Positions 33,537 through 42,744 are shown, counted from the first letter of the stretch. The stretch: DNA of 48,748 bases from Lachnospiraceae bacterium (GCA_017470935.1 JAFUXG010000056.1:1-48748), one strand, 5' to 3'. Notes: generated by a model not told the origin, from the letters alone. Numbers and translations: made by a program.

Positions 33537-34265
33537 ATGAATTCAACCGCAATAATAACAGGAGCCTCTAGAGGAATAGGACGGGCCTGCGCCCTTAAGC
33601 TTGCTTCACATTTCAAGCATATCGTTATCAATTCGTATCATAACAGTGATGAGCTTCTTAAGGTAAAATCAGAGGTAGAGGCTAAAGGCGCTGAATGCCT
33701 TGTATTTACCGGTGACATCGGGGATTTTGATTTTGTGAAGGACATGATTTCAGAAATAGTTGAAAGGAAGCTTACAATAGAGCTTCTTGTGAATAATGCA
33801 GGGATTTCTTATATAGGTCTTCTGACTGATATGACTCCTGAGGATTGGAATTCTATTATAAGAACCAATCTCACCTCGGTTTTTAACTGCTGTAATCAGG
33901 TTGTTCCTCACATGGTACACGAAAAGCACGGGCACATTATCAGCATTTCCTCCATGTGGGGATTAAATGGTGCTTCCTGTGAGGTTGCTTATAGCGCTTC
34001 AAAGGGTGGAGTGAACGCCTTCACCATGGCGCTGGCAAAGGAGCTCGCACCTAGCAATATAAGAGTAAATGCACTGGCATGTGGAGCTGTGGACACTGAT
34101 ATGAATTCCTGCCTTACCCCAGAGGAAATAGATAGTCTGTGTGATGACATTCCTACTGGCAGACTGGCAACCCCTGATGAAATAGCGGATATGGTGTATC
34201 TTCTTTATAGCTCTCCTGCATATCTGACAGGCGAAATAATAAAAATAGACGGTGGTTATATTTAA
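33537..34265 (+). CDS. ymfI: SDR-family reductase, YmfI-like (elongation factor P 5-aminopentanone reductase)
   Basis: 242 residues. Rossmann fold with TGASRGIG (about 8-15), NNAG, catalytic Ser in ISSMWGLNGASCEVAYSASKGG and the Tyr-x3-Lys within the same segment. The SSxWGxxGASCEVxYS stretch and DDIPTGRLATPDEIAD closely match B. subtilis YmfI, which reduces the 5-aminopentanone modification on a lysine of EF-P. General FabG reductases are the alternative but lack the SSxWGxxGASCEV run. No efp gene is visible in the window. Its own terminator overlaps the stop. Confidence 0.82.
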   Translation: MNSTAIITGASRGIGRACALKLASHFKHIVINSYHNSDELLKVKSEVEAKGAECLVFTGDIGDFDFVKDMISEIVERKLTIELLVNNAGISYIGLLTDMTPEDWNSIIRTNLTSVFNCCNQVVPHMVHEKHGHIISISSMWGLNGASCEVAYSASKGGVNAFTMALAKELAPSNIRVNALACGAVDTDMNSCLTPEEIDSLCDDIPTGRLATPDEIADMVYLLYSSPAYLTGEIIKIDGGYI

Positions 34266-34284
34266 AACCACCGTCTTAATATTT
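34247..34284. terminator. bidirectional terminator overlapping the YmfI stop codon
   Basis: An 11-base perfect stem AGACGGTGGTT/AACCACCGTCT (34247-34257 with 34266-34276). The left arm lies inside the coding sequence and the last codons are part of the stem. T-rich sequence on both sides lets it serve the convergent NlpC/P60 gene too. Confidence 0.85.
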
Positions 34285-34292
34285 GTCCTATA

Positions 34293-35123
34293 TTACTTTG
34301 ATGTAGCATACTGTGTTACCGTATCCACAACCTCCTGGCTATCAGGATCAATCACATTGCCATTCTCATCGAGATATGTAGCTTTATCAAGAACTCGTCC
34401 AACTCCACAGTATTTTCTATACTTGTAATTAGAGATTACGATACCTGTCGACTCTGTAGAAGCATGAACCACCTTGCCATTACCGATATATATTGCCACG
34501 TGAGAACAATTTCTCTTGCTGCTTCCGTAGAAAATCAAATCTCCCGGCTGAATATTCTTCATCTTGACACTCTTTGTGTCAACCATCTGGCGGTATGCAT
34601 TGTGATAAAGCTTGTATCCAAACTTCTTATAAATAGAATATGTAAATCCGGAACAATCTGCACCCTTTGTTAAGCTGATACCACCATAGCGATATGGGTT
34701 CCCAACAAACTGAAGCGCATAGCTTACAACTTTCTTCTGTTCCTCTGACATTCCTGTATAATCAACAACTACAATCTTACAGGTATATTTCTTGCCATCA
34801 GCCTTAGCAGTTATCTTAGCCGAACCAACAGCAACCGGCGTAAGCACTCCTGCCTTATCAACCTTAACAACCTTCTTGTTAGAGCTTGTCCACTTAACAT
34901 CATAATCCACTTCATCATCAATATCTGTTTCTAAAGAATCAAACTCTTCATCTTCCTCAATATCATCCGGATCAACCAGCTTGAGTCTTTCACTAGTACT
35001 CATTTCCAGAACAAGCTTTGTCTTATTCAGCTTGAGCTTTGCAGCTTCAGCCTGAGCAGAGAAAACGAATACAAATCCGAGTGCAAACAATAAGGTCAAT
35101 AGGGTTAATACTTTACGTTTCAT
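34293..35123 (-). CDS. NlpC/P60 endopeptidase with Ig-like domain
   Basis: 276 residues. Signal peptide (about 1-27), an Ig-like Big_2 domain (about 30-120, ending KITAKADGKKYTCKIVVVD) with an acidic insert DDIEEDEEFDSLETDIDDEVD, then an NlpC/P60 catalytic domain (about 128-250). Active residues are seen as Cys in GADCSGFT, His in SHVAIYIG and His in VVHAS. It cleaves peptide stems of peptidoglycan outside the cell. The gene has its own transcript with a shared terminator. Catalytic assignment is firm; the acidic insert has no known role. Confidence 0.92.
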   Translation of the reverse strand: MKRKVLTLLTLLFALGFVFVFSAQAEAAKLKLNKTKLVLEMSTSERLKLVDPDDIEEDEEFDSLETDIDDEVDYDVKWTSSNKKVVKVDKAGVLTPVAVGSAKITAKADGKKYTCKIVVVDYTGMSEEQKKVVSYALQFVGNPYRYGGISLTKGADCSGFTYSIYKKFGYKLYHNAYRQMVDTKSVKMKNIQPGDLIFYGSSKRNCSHVAIYIGNGKVVHASTESTGIVISNYKYRKYCGVGRVLDKATYLDENGNVIDPDSQEVVDTVTQYATSK

Positions 35124-35261
35124 AATATATGTACCTTTCTTTCATTAAATCACTTATCTCTCTTCTAATCACAAGGTACATTGTAACACACTTTGAAAAA
35201 AAAGCAACCCTTTTTTTAAAAAAATTGTAACATTTTTGTAACATTTCCAGCCATGATATAT

Positions 35262-35325
35262 TATATTACGTCGCATGCGGCTCCGTATGTTCATTCACAA
35301 AAGTGTTTTTGTTCTGTGCAAGTAC
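35262..35325. repeat. dispersed intergenic repeat, copy C (degenerate)
   Basis: GTCGCATGCGGCTCCGTATG (35269-35288), then CACAAAAGTG, aligns with the second half of copy A (GTCGTCTGCGGCTCCATG..., CGCAAAATTGCG) and with copy B. The ATGCAAGCATGAC module is only partly kept (GTGCAAGTACG). It lies in the gap between NlpC/P60 and mtnN. Confidence 0.5.
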
Positions 35326-35360
35326 GAAAAAAAGCCCTTGTCCATTATAGCAGATTGCCA

Positions 35361-36062
35361 TCATGACTTGTTAAGCTTCTCACATATTCCAAGCAGCAGC
35401 CGTACAGAATGGTCTATAGCCTTAGCCTCAAAAGCAGGGTAATCTACCGAAGCAGAGTCATCTGCCTTATCAGAAATTGCTCTTATAATAAGAAAGGGAA
35501 TATTATTAAGATAGGCTGCGTGTCCTATTGCAGCCCCCTCCATCTCGGTGCAGCTGCCCTTAAAGGTTTCCACAAGCCAGTTCTTCTTATCCTTATCAGA
35601 TATAAACTGATCCCCGCTCACTACTCTGCCTTCAAATACAGATATATCAGGATTAACATTCTGGCAGACCTCCCTTGCCAATTTCCTAAGATCATCATCT
35701 GCCGTAAATGATAATGTATCCATTCTGGGAATCTGTCCCACAGGATAGCCAAATGCAACTGCATCCATATCATGCTCTAATGTGTCCGTAGAAAGAACTA
35801 TGTCTCCTATATCGATCCTTGCATCCAAAGAGCCTGCAATTCCGGTATTGATGATCGCATCTGCCTTGTACTTGACCGCAAGTATCTGTGTGCACATTGC
35901 TGCATTAACCTTTCCGATTCCAGACCTCACAACCACTACCGGATATCCATGGATACTGCCCTCATAAAAATCCATTGCCGCCATAGCAGTTACATTAACG
36001 TCATCCATCTGTTCCTTGATTTTTGCGACCTCTTCGTCCATTGCTCCAATAATTCCTAACAT
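35361..36062 (-). CDS. mtnN: 5'-methylthioadenosine/S-adenosylhomocysteine nucleosidase
   Basis: 233 residues. Family pattern intact: MLGIIGAMDEEVAKIKEQ start (substrate-site Glu in the MDEEV stretch), VVVVRSGIGKVNAAMCTQ, NTGIAGSLD, CTEMEGAAIGHA (ribose-binding Met-Glu) and the catalytic Asp in RAISDKADDSASV. It cleaves adenine from MTA and SAH in methionine salvage and SAM recycling. GGAGG precedes the ATG. It lies 63 bases after the histidine kinase on the same strand and may be the last gene of that run. Confidence 0.95.
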   Translation of the reverse strand: MLGIIGAMDEEVAKIKEQMDDVNVTAMAAMDFYEGSIHGYPVVVVRSGIGKVNAAMCTQILAVKYKADAIINTGIAGSLDARIDIGDIVLSTDTLEHDMDAVAFGYPVGQIPRMDTLSFTADDDLRKLAREVCQNVNPDISVFEGRVVSGDQFISDKDKKNWLVETFKGSCTEMEGAAIGHAAYLNNIPFLIIRAISDKADDSASVDYPAFEAKAIDHSVRLLLGICEKLNKS

Positions 36063-36125
36063 TTTTCATCCTCCATTCCAGTCCCGCATCCATGCCTTCG
36101 GCTCCCTGCCTTCGCAGTGATACTG

Positions 36126-37478
36126 TTATGACTTTTTATTTGACATTTTTATTACCAGCTTATCATAAAACCTGCCGACATCCTCATATGCTTCAAAGCT
36201 TCCTCCCTGCAGCTTCATTATTCTGTCGCAGGTAATAAGTCCGATCTTAGTACTCTCATGGGGCTCCATGTTCTTTTTAATAGTATTACTTATGGTAATA
36301 ACAAGCTTATCCTCAAACACCTCCCCAGAAACATGAATGGGACTATCCTTATCGGCGTACTTTGTGAGATTGGATAAAATGTTATTAAGCACCCTTTTCA
36401 TATATTGTGGATTAATAAGACAGTCCGTCTCATCAGCTGCAACCTTATTGTCGCCGTAAATTATATACCCGTCCTCTTCAAAATGAAGAAACTGATTCTC
36501 TATAAGGTCCGAAACAAGCTCATATGCAGGAACAGCCTCAACATCAATACTTCGATGCTCCTCCTCAAAAACAAGAAAATATTCAAACAATTCGTCAGAA
36601 AGCTCTCTTATCTCCCTTGTCTTTTCTACCGAAAGCTCCAGGTAATGCTTTTTCCTATCCTCATCTAAATCATCAGACCCATTTAATATCTCCAGATAAC
36701 CTGTAAGTATTGTAAGCGGCGTCCTAAGATCATGTGACATGGCGGTTACCAGATTCTTATTTGCCTGCAGGGCATTCTGCTCCTTACGGTTATTATCCAT
36801 AATAGAAAGGCGCATCTGGTCTATTCCCTTAGCAAGGCTTCCTATCTCATCATTGCCCCTCACAGTTATGGGATATTCAAGGTCTCCTCCCTCTAAAATG
36901 CCAAGCTCATTTTCCAGCTGTTTTATATATCTGAGCTTACGGCTAATAAGTCTTGTAAATATTATCACAAACAATATGATACCCAGGAAAACGGCAATGG
37001 CAATAACATAATACCCATAATTATAGAAGTCATAGCAGAACATATCAACTGCCACCTCGGTGCCATCATATAGGGTAAGCCTGTAGAAATAATCGGAATT
37101 CAGGGCGGATATATCCTCGATCTCCTCCTGATCCTCAAGCACCGCAAGCTGCTCCACATCAGCATAGCTGTAATCAGAATTGAAGATCACCTTGTTGTTG
37201 AGATAAATGGAGAAATATACCATCATATTGTCTGAGGCCCAGTTTTCCAGCAGCGCTATATTAGAGGCTGTTATCCGGTTATCGTCAACATATTTTTGAA
37301 GCCCTTCCATATACTTGTACTGAAAGCTCCTGTTCATCTCCTGGCTGTCAAAGGTATTCTCAACATAGTAATATCCAAATCTTCCAAAAGCTATTGCGCA
37401 TCCCGTGGCAATCAGCCCTGACAATATTATACATCCAAAAAGCTTCCACAAAAGCTTCGTTCTAAATGTACCAAACAC
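36126..37478 (-). CDS. two-component sensor histidine kinase
   Basis: About 450 residues. Two transmembrane helices (about 15-35 and 162-182) flank an extracytoplasmic sensor of about 125 residues. A HAMP linker (about 185-235), HisKA with MSHDLRTPLTILTGYLEIL (phospho-His) and HATPase_c with the N box NILSNLTKYADKD follow. The G boxes are partly degenerate: the C-terminal ATP-lid is STKIGLITCDRIMKLQGGSFEAYED, without the usual G-x-G-x-G, so catalysis needs checking. The frame stays open to an ATG at 37544, overlapping the response regulator by 65 bases; a GTG at 37478 or TTG at 37487 with AGGG/AAGGGG ahead is likelier. Confidence 0.85.
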   Translation of the reverse strand: MFGTFRTKLLWKLFGCIILSGLIATGCAIAFGRFGYYYVENTFDSQEMNRSFQYKYMEGLQKYVDDNRITASNIALLENWASDNMMVYFSIYLNNKVIFNSDYSYADVEQLAVLEDQEEIEDISALNSDYFYRLTLYDGTEVAVDMFCYDFYNYGYYVIAIAVFLGIILFVIIFTRLISRKLRYIKQLENELGILEGGDLEYPITVRGNDEIGSLAKGIDQMRLSIMDNNRKEQNALQANKNLVTAMSHDLRTPLTILTGYLEILNGSDDLDEDRKKHYLELSVEKTREIRELSDELFEYFLVFEEEHRSIDVEAVPAYELVSDLIENQFLHFEEDGYIIYGDNKVAADETDCLINPQYMKRVLNNILSNLTKYADKDSPIHVSGEVFEDKLVITISNTIKKNMEPHESTKIGLITCDRIMKLQGGSFEAYEDVGRFYDKLVIKMSNKKS

Positions 37479-37479
37479 T

Positions 37480-38172
37480 CTAGACAACCCTGTATCCCCT
37501 TCCCCAGCTGTTGTGAAGATATTTCGGAGACGGACCGGTATCACCCAGCTTCTTTCTTATATTCCTAATATGAACCATTACCGTATTGCTGGAATTAGGC
37601 ATGAATTCCTCCTGCCACACCTTCTCATATATATCCTTTGCGGTAAAAATATGATTCCTGTTAGAAGCAAGCAAGAGTAAAATACGGTACTCAATCTCAG
37701 TAAGTGGTATCTCCTGCCCATCGCGGATAACCTGCTGAAGCTCCGTATCAAGAATAATATCCTGGATCACTATCTGAGAGGAGGACTCCCTTTCCTTATC
37801 CGCCATATGCGGTCTCTTTAAAAGAGCTTTAACCCTTAACAAAAGCTCTGTAGAGGAAAATGGCTTAGTCAGATAATCATCTCCCCCTGCTTCAAAGCCC
37901 TCCACCATATCAGCCTCTGTGGATTTAGCTGTCAGAAAAAGAATAGGCACATCTGTCTTTACCCTTATCTGCGCGCATGCGTCAACACCATTGATCCTTG
38001 GCATCATTATGTCAAGAATAACAAGGCTTATGCTGTCATCAAATTTCTCAACGGCTTCCCTTCCGTTAACCGCAAGCACCACCTCATAGCCTGCCTTTTC
38101 CAGCATAAGCTTTAAAAGCTCCCTGATATCCTTAGCATCATCTGCAACCAATATTTTTATCTTATCTTCCAT
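37480..38172 (-). CDS. OmpR/PhoB-family response regulator
   Basis: About 230 residues. Receiver domain (about 1-118) with acidic pair in VADDAKDIRE, phospho-Asp in VILDIMMPRINGVDAC, and Lys in TKPFSSTELL. A winged-helix DNA-binding domain (about 135-230) ends with IRNIRKKLGD...WGRGYRVV. It pairs with the kinase just downstream. The start at 38172 has AGAGG ahead; an earlier ATG (38202) lacks a ribosome site. The family and pairing are firm. The target genes and signal are unknown. Confidence 0.92.
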   Translation of the reverse strand: MEDKIKILVADDAKDIRELLKLMLEKAGYEVVLAVNGREAVEKFDDSISLVILDIMMPRINGVDACAQIRVKTDVPILFLTAKSTEADMVEGFEAGGDDYLTKPFSSTELLLRVKALLKRPHMADKERESSSQIVIQDIILDTELQQVIRDGQEIPLTEIEYRILLLLASNRNHIFTAKDIYEKVWQEEFMPNSSNTVMVHIRNIRKKLGDTGPSPKYLHNSWGRGYRVV

Positions 38173-38289
38173 CTGCTGTTGCCTCTTTTCTATTCTACTC
38201 ATTTTCTTCTTTCACGCAGCAATTTGATTCCGTGTTATCGATCACAAAAAAATGCTGATCTATGCAGATACCGAATCCAGTACCTAAGA

Positions 38290-39069
38290 TCATTTCTTTA
38301 TGAACTCCTTCAGATCCCTGATCTCCCCTACCGACATATTTGTATAAGCCGCAAGCTCATGAATCGTGGGAGGCTCACCATTCTCCTCCTCCAGAAATCT
38401 GCTAGCTTCATGCACAAGGCTAAGCTTACCCACCAGCTTATTCTCCTGCTGCTTTGCATCATCCCATTCCGAAATGTACTCCATGATCCCTTTCTCAACA
38501 GCCTTTGACAACCCCTCTTCTATCTCCTGAAAGCTTTTCTCTGCATCAGAGCAGTCCGGTGTTCCACATAGCTGGTTGAGCCTCATAAGAAGAGCTATAT
38601 TCCCCTCCTGGATCAAGTCCTCCACCTTCGCATGTATATCAATATAACCCTTTGCCACGTCAAGCACCTTAGGAAGCCATACAGTGGATAATATCTCTAT
38701 CACTTCCTCCTCTCCGGCAAAAAGTCTTTTATAAAGCTTCATTATTTCCTCGTCTTCATACGTTTCAAGTAACGATAGATCTTCCATGTAAGCTTGAAGG
38801 ACCTTAGAGTTCTCCGCAGCTGCATCAATCCGGGATTGTCCATCCTCTGCCTCCTTATCATCAATCATTTCCTCAGAATTCACTAAGCTCTCATCTTCTT
38901 TAAATGCCTTATTATTGAGGTAATCAAGAACAAGCACCCTCTGCTTATCAGTAAGCTCCATATCACTGAAGTATGCCATTATTTCCTCTTCCGACATAGG
39001 TGCTTCAGCAGTTCTTATGATCTCTGCGACCTCCCGCAGTACCTCCATAAATGTATTCTGATCCGTCAT
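38290..39069 (-). CDS. sigma-70-like protein lacking region 4
   Basis: 259 residues. Residues about 125-165 (WLPKVLDVAKGYIDIHAKVEDLIQEGNIALLMRL) match sigma region 2.1-2.2, the core-RNA-polymerase contact. Residues about 211-255 (KLSLVHEASRFLEEENGEPPTIHELAAYTNMSVGEI) match region 3. The aromatic -10 melting segment between them (the family's YATWWIRQ) is replaced by acidic sequence, and there is no region 4 helix-turn-helix. The N-terminal 120 residues are acidic and loosely recall region 1.1. It may occupy core polymerase without normal promoter reading; this is inference. SD AGGAA. It sits between a methyltransferase (27 bases upstream) and the response regulator. Confidence 0.7.
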   Translation of the reverse strand: MTDQNTFMEVLREVAEIIRTAEAPMSEEEIMAYFSDMELTDKQRVLVLDYLNNKAFKEDESLVNSEEMIDDKEAEDGQSRIDAAAENSKVLQAYMEDLSLLETYEDEEIMKLYKRLFAGEEEVIEILSTVWLPKVLDVAKGYIDIHAKVEDLIQEGNIALLMRLNQLCGTPDCSDAEKSFQEIEEGLSKAVEKGIMEYISEWDDAKQQENKLVGKLSLVHEASRFLEEENGEPPTIHELAAYTNMSVGEIRDLKEFIKK

Positions 39070-39096
39070 ATAAATTCCTCACTGTTCATTTTTACA

Positions 39097-39882
39097 TTAT
39101 TTCTTTTTTAAGATATCAAGAGTATGGGCACCAGCTCCTATAAGCTCCGGCCTCTCACAGACCGATAAATGATATCTTATATATTCATTAAAGGTTTCCT
39201 CATCCATGGCATTTATGACCGGACGCATATAATCCGTGGGACCATCCGGCGATATTATCTTAACACGGCAAAGCCCTGCCTCTTCATTAAGCCTGTCAAT
39301 ATCCTCTATTCTCACATAGTCATAAAGATCCTTATCTGCCGATACGGAATGAAAATCCTCTGTCAGCCTGCCCTCCTCAAGACACTCCTTAAGATGCCCC
39401 TCCTTAAATGCATACATAAGCACACAGTATTCGTTCATACAATACGCCACCAAAACGGTGCCTTCCTTCTTCGTCACACGCTTAGCCTCTGACAAGGCCT
39501 TAAGCTTATCCTCAAAGGTGAATAAATGATACATGGGACCAAAAAGCAATGTAACATTAAAGCTTTCATCCTCAAATCTCTTGAGATTCATGGCATTACC
39601 CTGGTATGCTTTCACGGCACTTCCCTTTTTCTTCAGTATTCCCAGATTATATTTAACTAATTCCACCGCCGTAACATCATATCCCTCTTCAGATAACGCC
39701 ACAGAATATCTTCCTGTCCCTGCTCCAATATCAAGCACCTTTGGTGTATCATACTGAGAGAGCACTTCATGTATATACTTCATGGAAGTAATATACTCCA
39801 CCTGTCCATGTCTTGAAAGCAGACGCTTGTCCTCATTAAATTTGTTATAATATTTCTCCAATTCTGTCATCTGCTTTGCCAT
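39097..39882 (-). CDS. class I SAM-dependent methyltransferase
   Basis: 261 residues. SAM-binding motif I VLDIGAGTGRYSVAL (about 51-65), motif II acidic VTAVELV, motif IV NVTLLFGPMYHLF. This matches UbiE/MenG-like and small-molecule methyltransferases; the acceptor cannot be told. The C-terminal 70 residues (DGPTDYMRPVINAMDEETFNEYIRYHLSVCERPELIGAGAHTLDILKK) are characteristic of a Clostridial subfamily. First gene in the direction of the sigma-like, response regulator and kinase genes. Confidence 0.88.
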   Translation of the reverse strand: MAKQMTELEKYYNKFNEDKRLLSRHGQVEYITSMKYIHEVLSQYDTPKVLDIGAGTGRYSVALSEEGYDVTAVELVKYNLGILKKKGSAVKAYQGNAMNLKRFEDESFNVTLLFGPMYHLFTFEDKLKALSEAKRVTKKEGTVLVAYCMNEYCVLMYAFKEGHLKECLEEGRLTEDFHSVSADKDLYDYVRIEDIDRLNEEAGLCRVKIISPDGPTDYMRPVINAMDEETFNEYIRYHLSVCERPELIGAGAHTLDILKKK

Positions 39883-39988
39883 ACAAACACCTGCAAACCT
39901 TATAAAATACCGATCCGCTGCCTGACCTGCGCCACCTTACCTTTAAGACCGGATAATTATCCATGCACAATATACATACATCAAATCT

Positions 39989-40918
39989 CTAGAAGCTGTG
40001 GCCGCCACCGCCACCGGAGCTATGGCCACCGCCACCGCCGCCTCCGCCGCCACTGCGGCCTCCACCTCCGCCGGAGCTGGATTCAATAGGATCATATCTT
40101 TTAGTCTCATTAGTAAATACTGCATTTACATTAGACAGCTTCTTCTCGTGGAATATACCTTCAAGAAGCTGTTTTCTGCTCGGTGTCTTTTTCCCTGCGT
40201 ATACACGAACAACTATATAGTTAAACATTAATGCCAACACGATTGCTAACAGCGCATTACTGATATACTTCATCGGCTGCGCAATCTTACGTCCTTCTAA
40301 CAGGTCATACACCTGCGAGAACACCTTCGACGCACATGTGTAGTAATCCTGCTTTGATGCATAAGTGTATACATTATCTGTGATCACGTTAGCATATGTT
40401 TTTGTAACAGTTTTATAAATGTCCCCATCCGAGAACACATATACCTTGCGGTTATCCATATCAATAAGGAAAAGTGTTCCGCTTGCGTTGTCGAACTTAT
40501 TATGATAATAACCGGAGGCATATGAGTCTGCCGTAGAATTATTAGCATTTATCGTATTAAATGCAGCATTGCCATATTCAGTTATCTTCTCCATCTCGGA
40601 TAACAGCTTTTCCCTCTCTGAATCAGTTAAAAGGTCTGCATTATCCTCTATCAGAGCCTTGTAATTGGTCGTGGGGTTGACATACTCGTATACCTTCTCA
40701 TCAGTAGTGCTTTCGCCCAAAACCTCCTGCTGTTCATCCGTCATAATATCTGTATCATAAATACTATTATCACCCTCAGCACTCTCTGTATCTACAACTT
40801 CAAAACTGTTTTCTTCAGAAGCATGTACTGTAAGAGGCGATACCGCGATAACAATACTCAGACATAATACTAATAAAAGTCCGCATTTGCTGCTTGCTTT
40901 ATTAAAAATCTTACGCAT
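39989..40918 (-). CDS. TPM-domain protein (YdjH/YgcG-like)
   Basis: 309 residues. Signal peptide (about 10-33), TPM domain (about 83-200, with DNADLLTDSEREKLLSEMEKI and FLIDMDNRKVYVFSDGD), one transmembrane helix (YISNALLAIVLALMFNYIVVRVY) and a C-terminal tail of Ser/Gly/His repeats ending GGHSF. TPM proteins occur in membrane quality control and stress operons. The ATG at 40918 (SD GGGAGGTG) overlaps the last eight bases of the upstream zinc-ribbon gene, so the pair is translationally coupled. It corresponds to YdjH of the B. subtilis YdjFGHI set. Confidence 0.88.
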   Translation of the reverse strand: MRKIFNKASSKCGLLLVLCLSIVIAVSPLTVHASEENSFEVVDTESAEGDNSIYDTDIMTDEQQEVLGESTTDEKVYEYVNPTTNYKALIEDNADLLTDSEREKLLSEMEKITEYGNAAFNTINANNSTADSYASGYYHNKFDNASGTLFLIDMDNRKVYVFSDGDIYKTVTKTYANVITDNVYTYASKQDYYTCASKVFSQVYDLLEGRKIAQPMKYISNALLAIVLALMFNYIVVRVYAGKKTPSRKQLLEGIFHEKKLSNVNAVFTNETKRYDPIESSSGGGGGRSGGGGGGGGGHSSGGGGGHSF

Positions 40919-42569
40919 TGTTATCACCTCCCTGATAGTCAAATTGAGGAAGCTTTCTCGTTGCCAGCAGATTATAACATCCTATAATATCAATAAGAAC
41001 AACCGCAATCGACACAAGTATCAGTATAGCTATTCCGTAATAATATACATCCTTAACAAGGTCAAATACGCATGCTATAAGAGCTATCACTTCGGCAATT
41101 ATGATCCACAAAATGGCCGGCAGTCCCTTCTTTGCCTCTATCTTCTTCATTGCATTCATTCCCACAAAGAATGATGTAACCACCGCAACAAGCGAAATAC
41201 CGCAGGCTCCTGCCTTGCCAAACATGATTGCAAAAGCGCCCAGCATTGGCATAACTGAAGACATCAGGAAAAAAACAAATAATATTATAACAACTGTCGG
41301 TATTTCTGTTTTTTGCTTCTTCACAGCAGATGTGTTCTTCTTATTCTTCTTTGAACTGTCAAATGTAGCTGCCGTTTCATCCAGACCTGCCCTGCGCACC
41401 GCCTCACGCTGCTTTTCTTCACGCCTGATTGCTGCAAGTCTGTCCGCTTCCTGCTTACCTTTGTCATCTTCATCAGTATCCTGTTTGGCAATCTTACATA
41501 GTGCCGCGGCATATATGATTCCTGCAACTGCAGCAATCGCAGCAACCACTGACACAAGAGTAGTCGGCATAAGGGTCAGGAATGCATTTAAAAAGAAGAA
41601 TAAAGGAATGGCAATAATACCGGCTCCCGCCAAGTATTTATAAACAGAAACCGGAAGATCCGCATATATCTTCCCGGTCTGTCCATTAATTGTGGCATAG
41701 GCCACACGGTCTCCGTTCTTATATGACATAAACCACACAGGGAACATTGCAAGATCTACTGACTCTGTTTTCGTATTAAATGAACTACTCGGGTCAGAGG
41801 GCACCGATACATTATATTTTGCAAACTGCTTCTCTTTTTTGACAAAAGCAGCAGTCTCATCATTAGCAATCTTTTTCGCATCATCACTGTATAGATCCTT
41901 GCCAAGATCATTAGTATCAGCATAGAAACCACTCAATATAGATGGGGTAAATTCCTTCATATTCTTCACATCAAAGGGTGCTATACTCTCGCTTATATTA
42001 TCGGAAAATGATGACGATCCGTCAAAATTAATCCCCTTGTAATAGGCATCAAGATCACCTTTCAGATCATAATGTCTGGTTATAACATAATCACCGCTTC
42101 TGTGGCTTGTACTTCCCTTAAGAACAAGCTTCTTCTTCTGTGAAAAAAAATATACCCAATACGGCATATAGATACCCCGAAAACCGTTAATCTTATCCGG
42201 ATTTCTCAATTTCTCAGGCGCATATACAAAACGCCTCATTAGTTTCTGATATTCGTTTTTACAATCTTCCTTAGTCTTTTGAAAAGGAATAATATAATTC
42301 GGCTTCTTCTCCCTGCTTATTCTGCTTGTAAGAATTGTAGATGCACCGCAAAAGCTACAGAAGCCCGCCGCAGTATTATCTGTGCTTAATATCTCTCCAC
42401 CACACTGTGGGCATGTAAATATCGTAGCCTCAAAATCCTTCTGTTCCTCACCATCCTTATCTTTGGTTATCTGATAAGGATCATAGAACGCATTACAAAA
42501 TGCGCATGATAATTGTTGCGACGGAATATCAAATTTCAGATTACCGCCACAGGCAGGACAATCATACAT
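40911..42569 (-). CDS. zinc-ribbon, multi-spanning membrane protein (YdjG-like)
   Basis: 552 residues. Two TFIIB-like zinc ribbons at the N-terminus (CPACGG...CAFC, about 4-25; CPQCGG...CSFCG, about 53-75), a soluble domain (about 95-310) with IPFQKTKEDCKNEYQKLMRRF and MYMPYWVYFF-type sequence, then at least six transmembrane helices (about 310-355, 425-540) interrupted by a charged Lys/Glu/Arg segment (about 355-420). YdjG of B. subtilis has the same ribbon start. It is larger than that protein because of the membrane part. It overlaps ydjH-like by 8 bases. Confidence 0.8.
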   Translation of the reverse strand: MYDCPACGGNLKFDIPSQQLSCAFCNAFYDPYQITKDKDGEEQKDFEATIFTCPQCGGEILSTDNTAAGFCSFCGASTILTSRISREKKPNYIIPFQKTKEDCKNEYQKLMRRFVYAPEKLRNPDKINGFRGIYMPYWVYFFSQKKKLVLKGSTSHRSGDYVITRHYDLKGDLDAYYKGINFDGSSSFSDNISESIAPFDVKNMKEFTPSILSGFYADTNDLGKDLYSDDAKKIANDETAAFVKKEKQFAKYNVSVPSDPSSSFNTKTESVDLAMFPVWFMSYKNGDRVAYATINGQTGKIYADLPVSVYKYLAGAGIIAIPLFFFLNAFLTLMPTTLVSVVAAIAAVAGIIYAAALCKIAKQDTDEDDKGKQEADRLAAIRREEKQREAVRRAGLDETAATFDSSKKNKKNTSAVKKQKTEIPTVVIILFVFFLMSSVMPMLGAFAIMFGKAGACGISLVAVVTSFFVGMNAMKKIEAKKGLPAILWIIIAEVIALIACVFDLVKDVYYYGIAILILVSIAVVLIDIIGCYNLLATRKLPQFDYQGGDNNA

Positions 42570-42686
42570 ACAATCACCACCCCCCCATTCACGTTCAAAA
42601 TATAGTCTATTGTATCATAATTAACTTTAAACCGCTACACCAAAGATTATTCTATACAATTTCATAGCAACCCGTCCAAATCTCAG

Positions 42687-42716
42687 CAAAAAAAGGAGGA
42701 TCTGCCGATCCTCCTT
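42687..42716 (-). terminator. terminator of the CAP-domain gene
   Basis: AAGGAGGATC/GATCCTCCTT, 10-base perfect stem (42693-42702 with 42707-42716), followed by seven T on the minus strand. The stem contains a Shine-Dalgarno-like GGAGG but no start codon follows. Confidence 0.88.
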
Positions 42717-42744
42717 AATTCTCATTTATGGCCCTGGCAGTTAT

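Noticed and set aside
36063-36125. A further copy of the dispersed repeat (CCTTCGGCTCCCTGCC) ahead of mtnN
   Set aside because: Only GGCTCC is shared; the CGCAAAA and ATGCAAGCATGAC modules are missing.
42687-42716. GGAGG inside the CAP terminator as a ribosome site
   Set aside because: It is sequestered in the terminator stem and no start codon or frame follows on the same strand.
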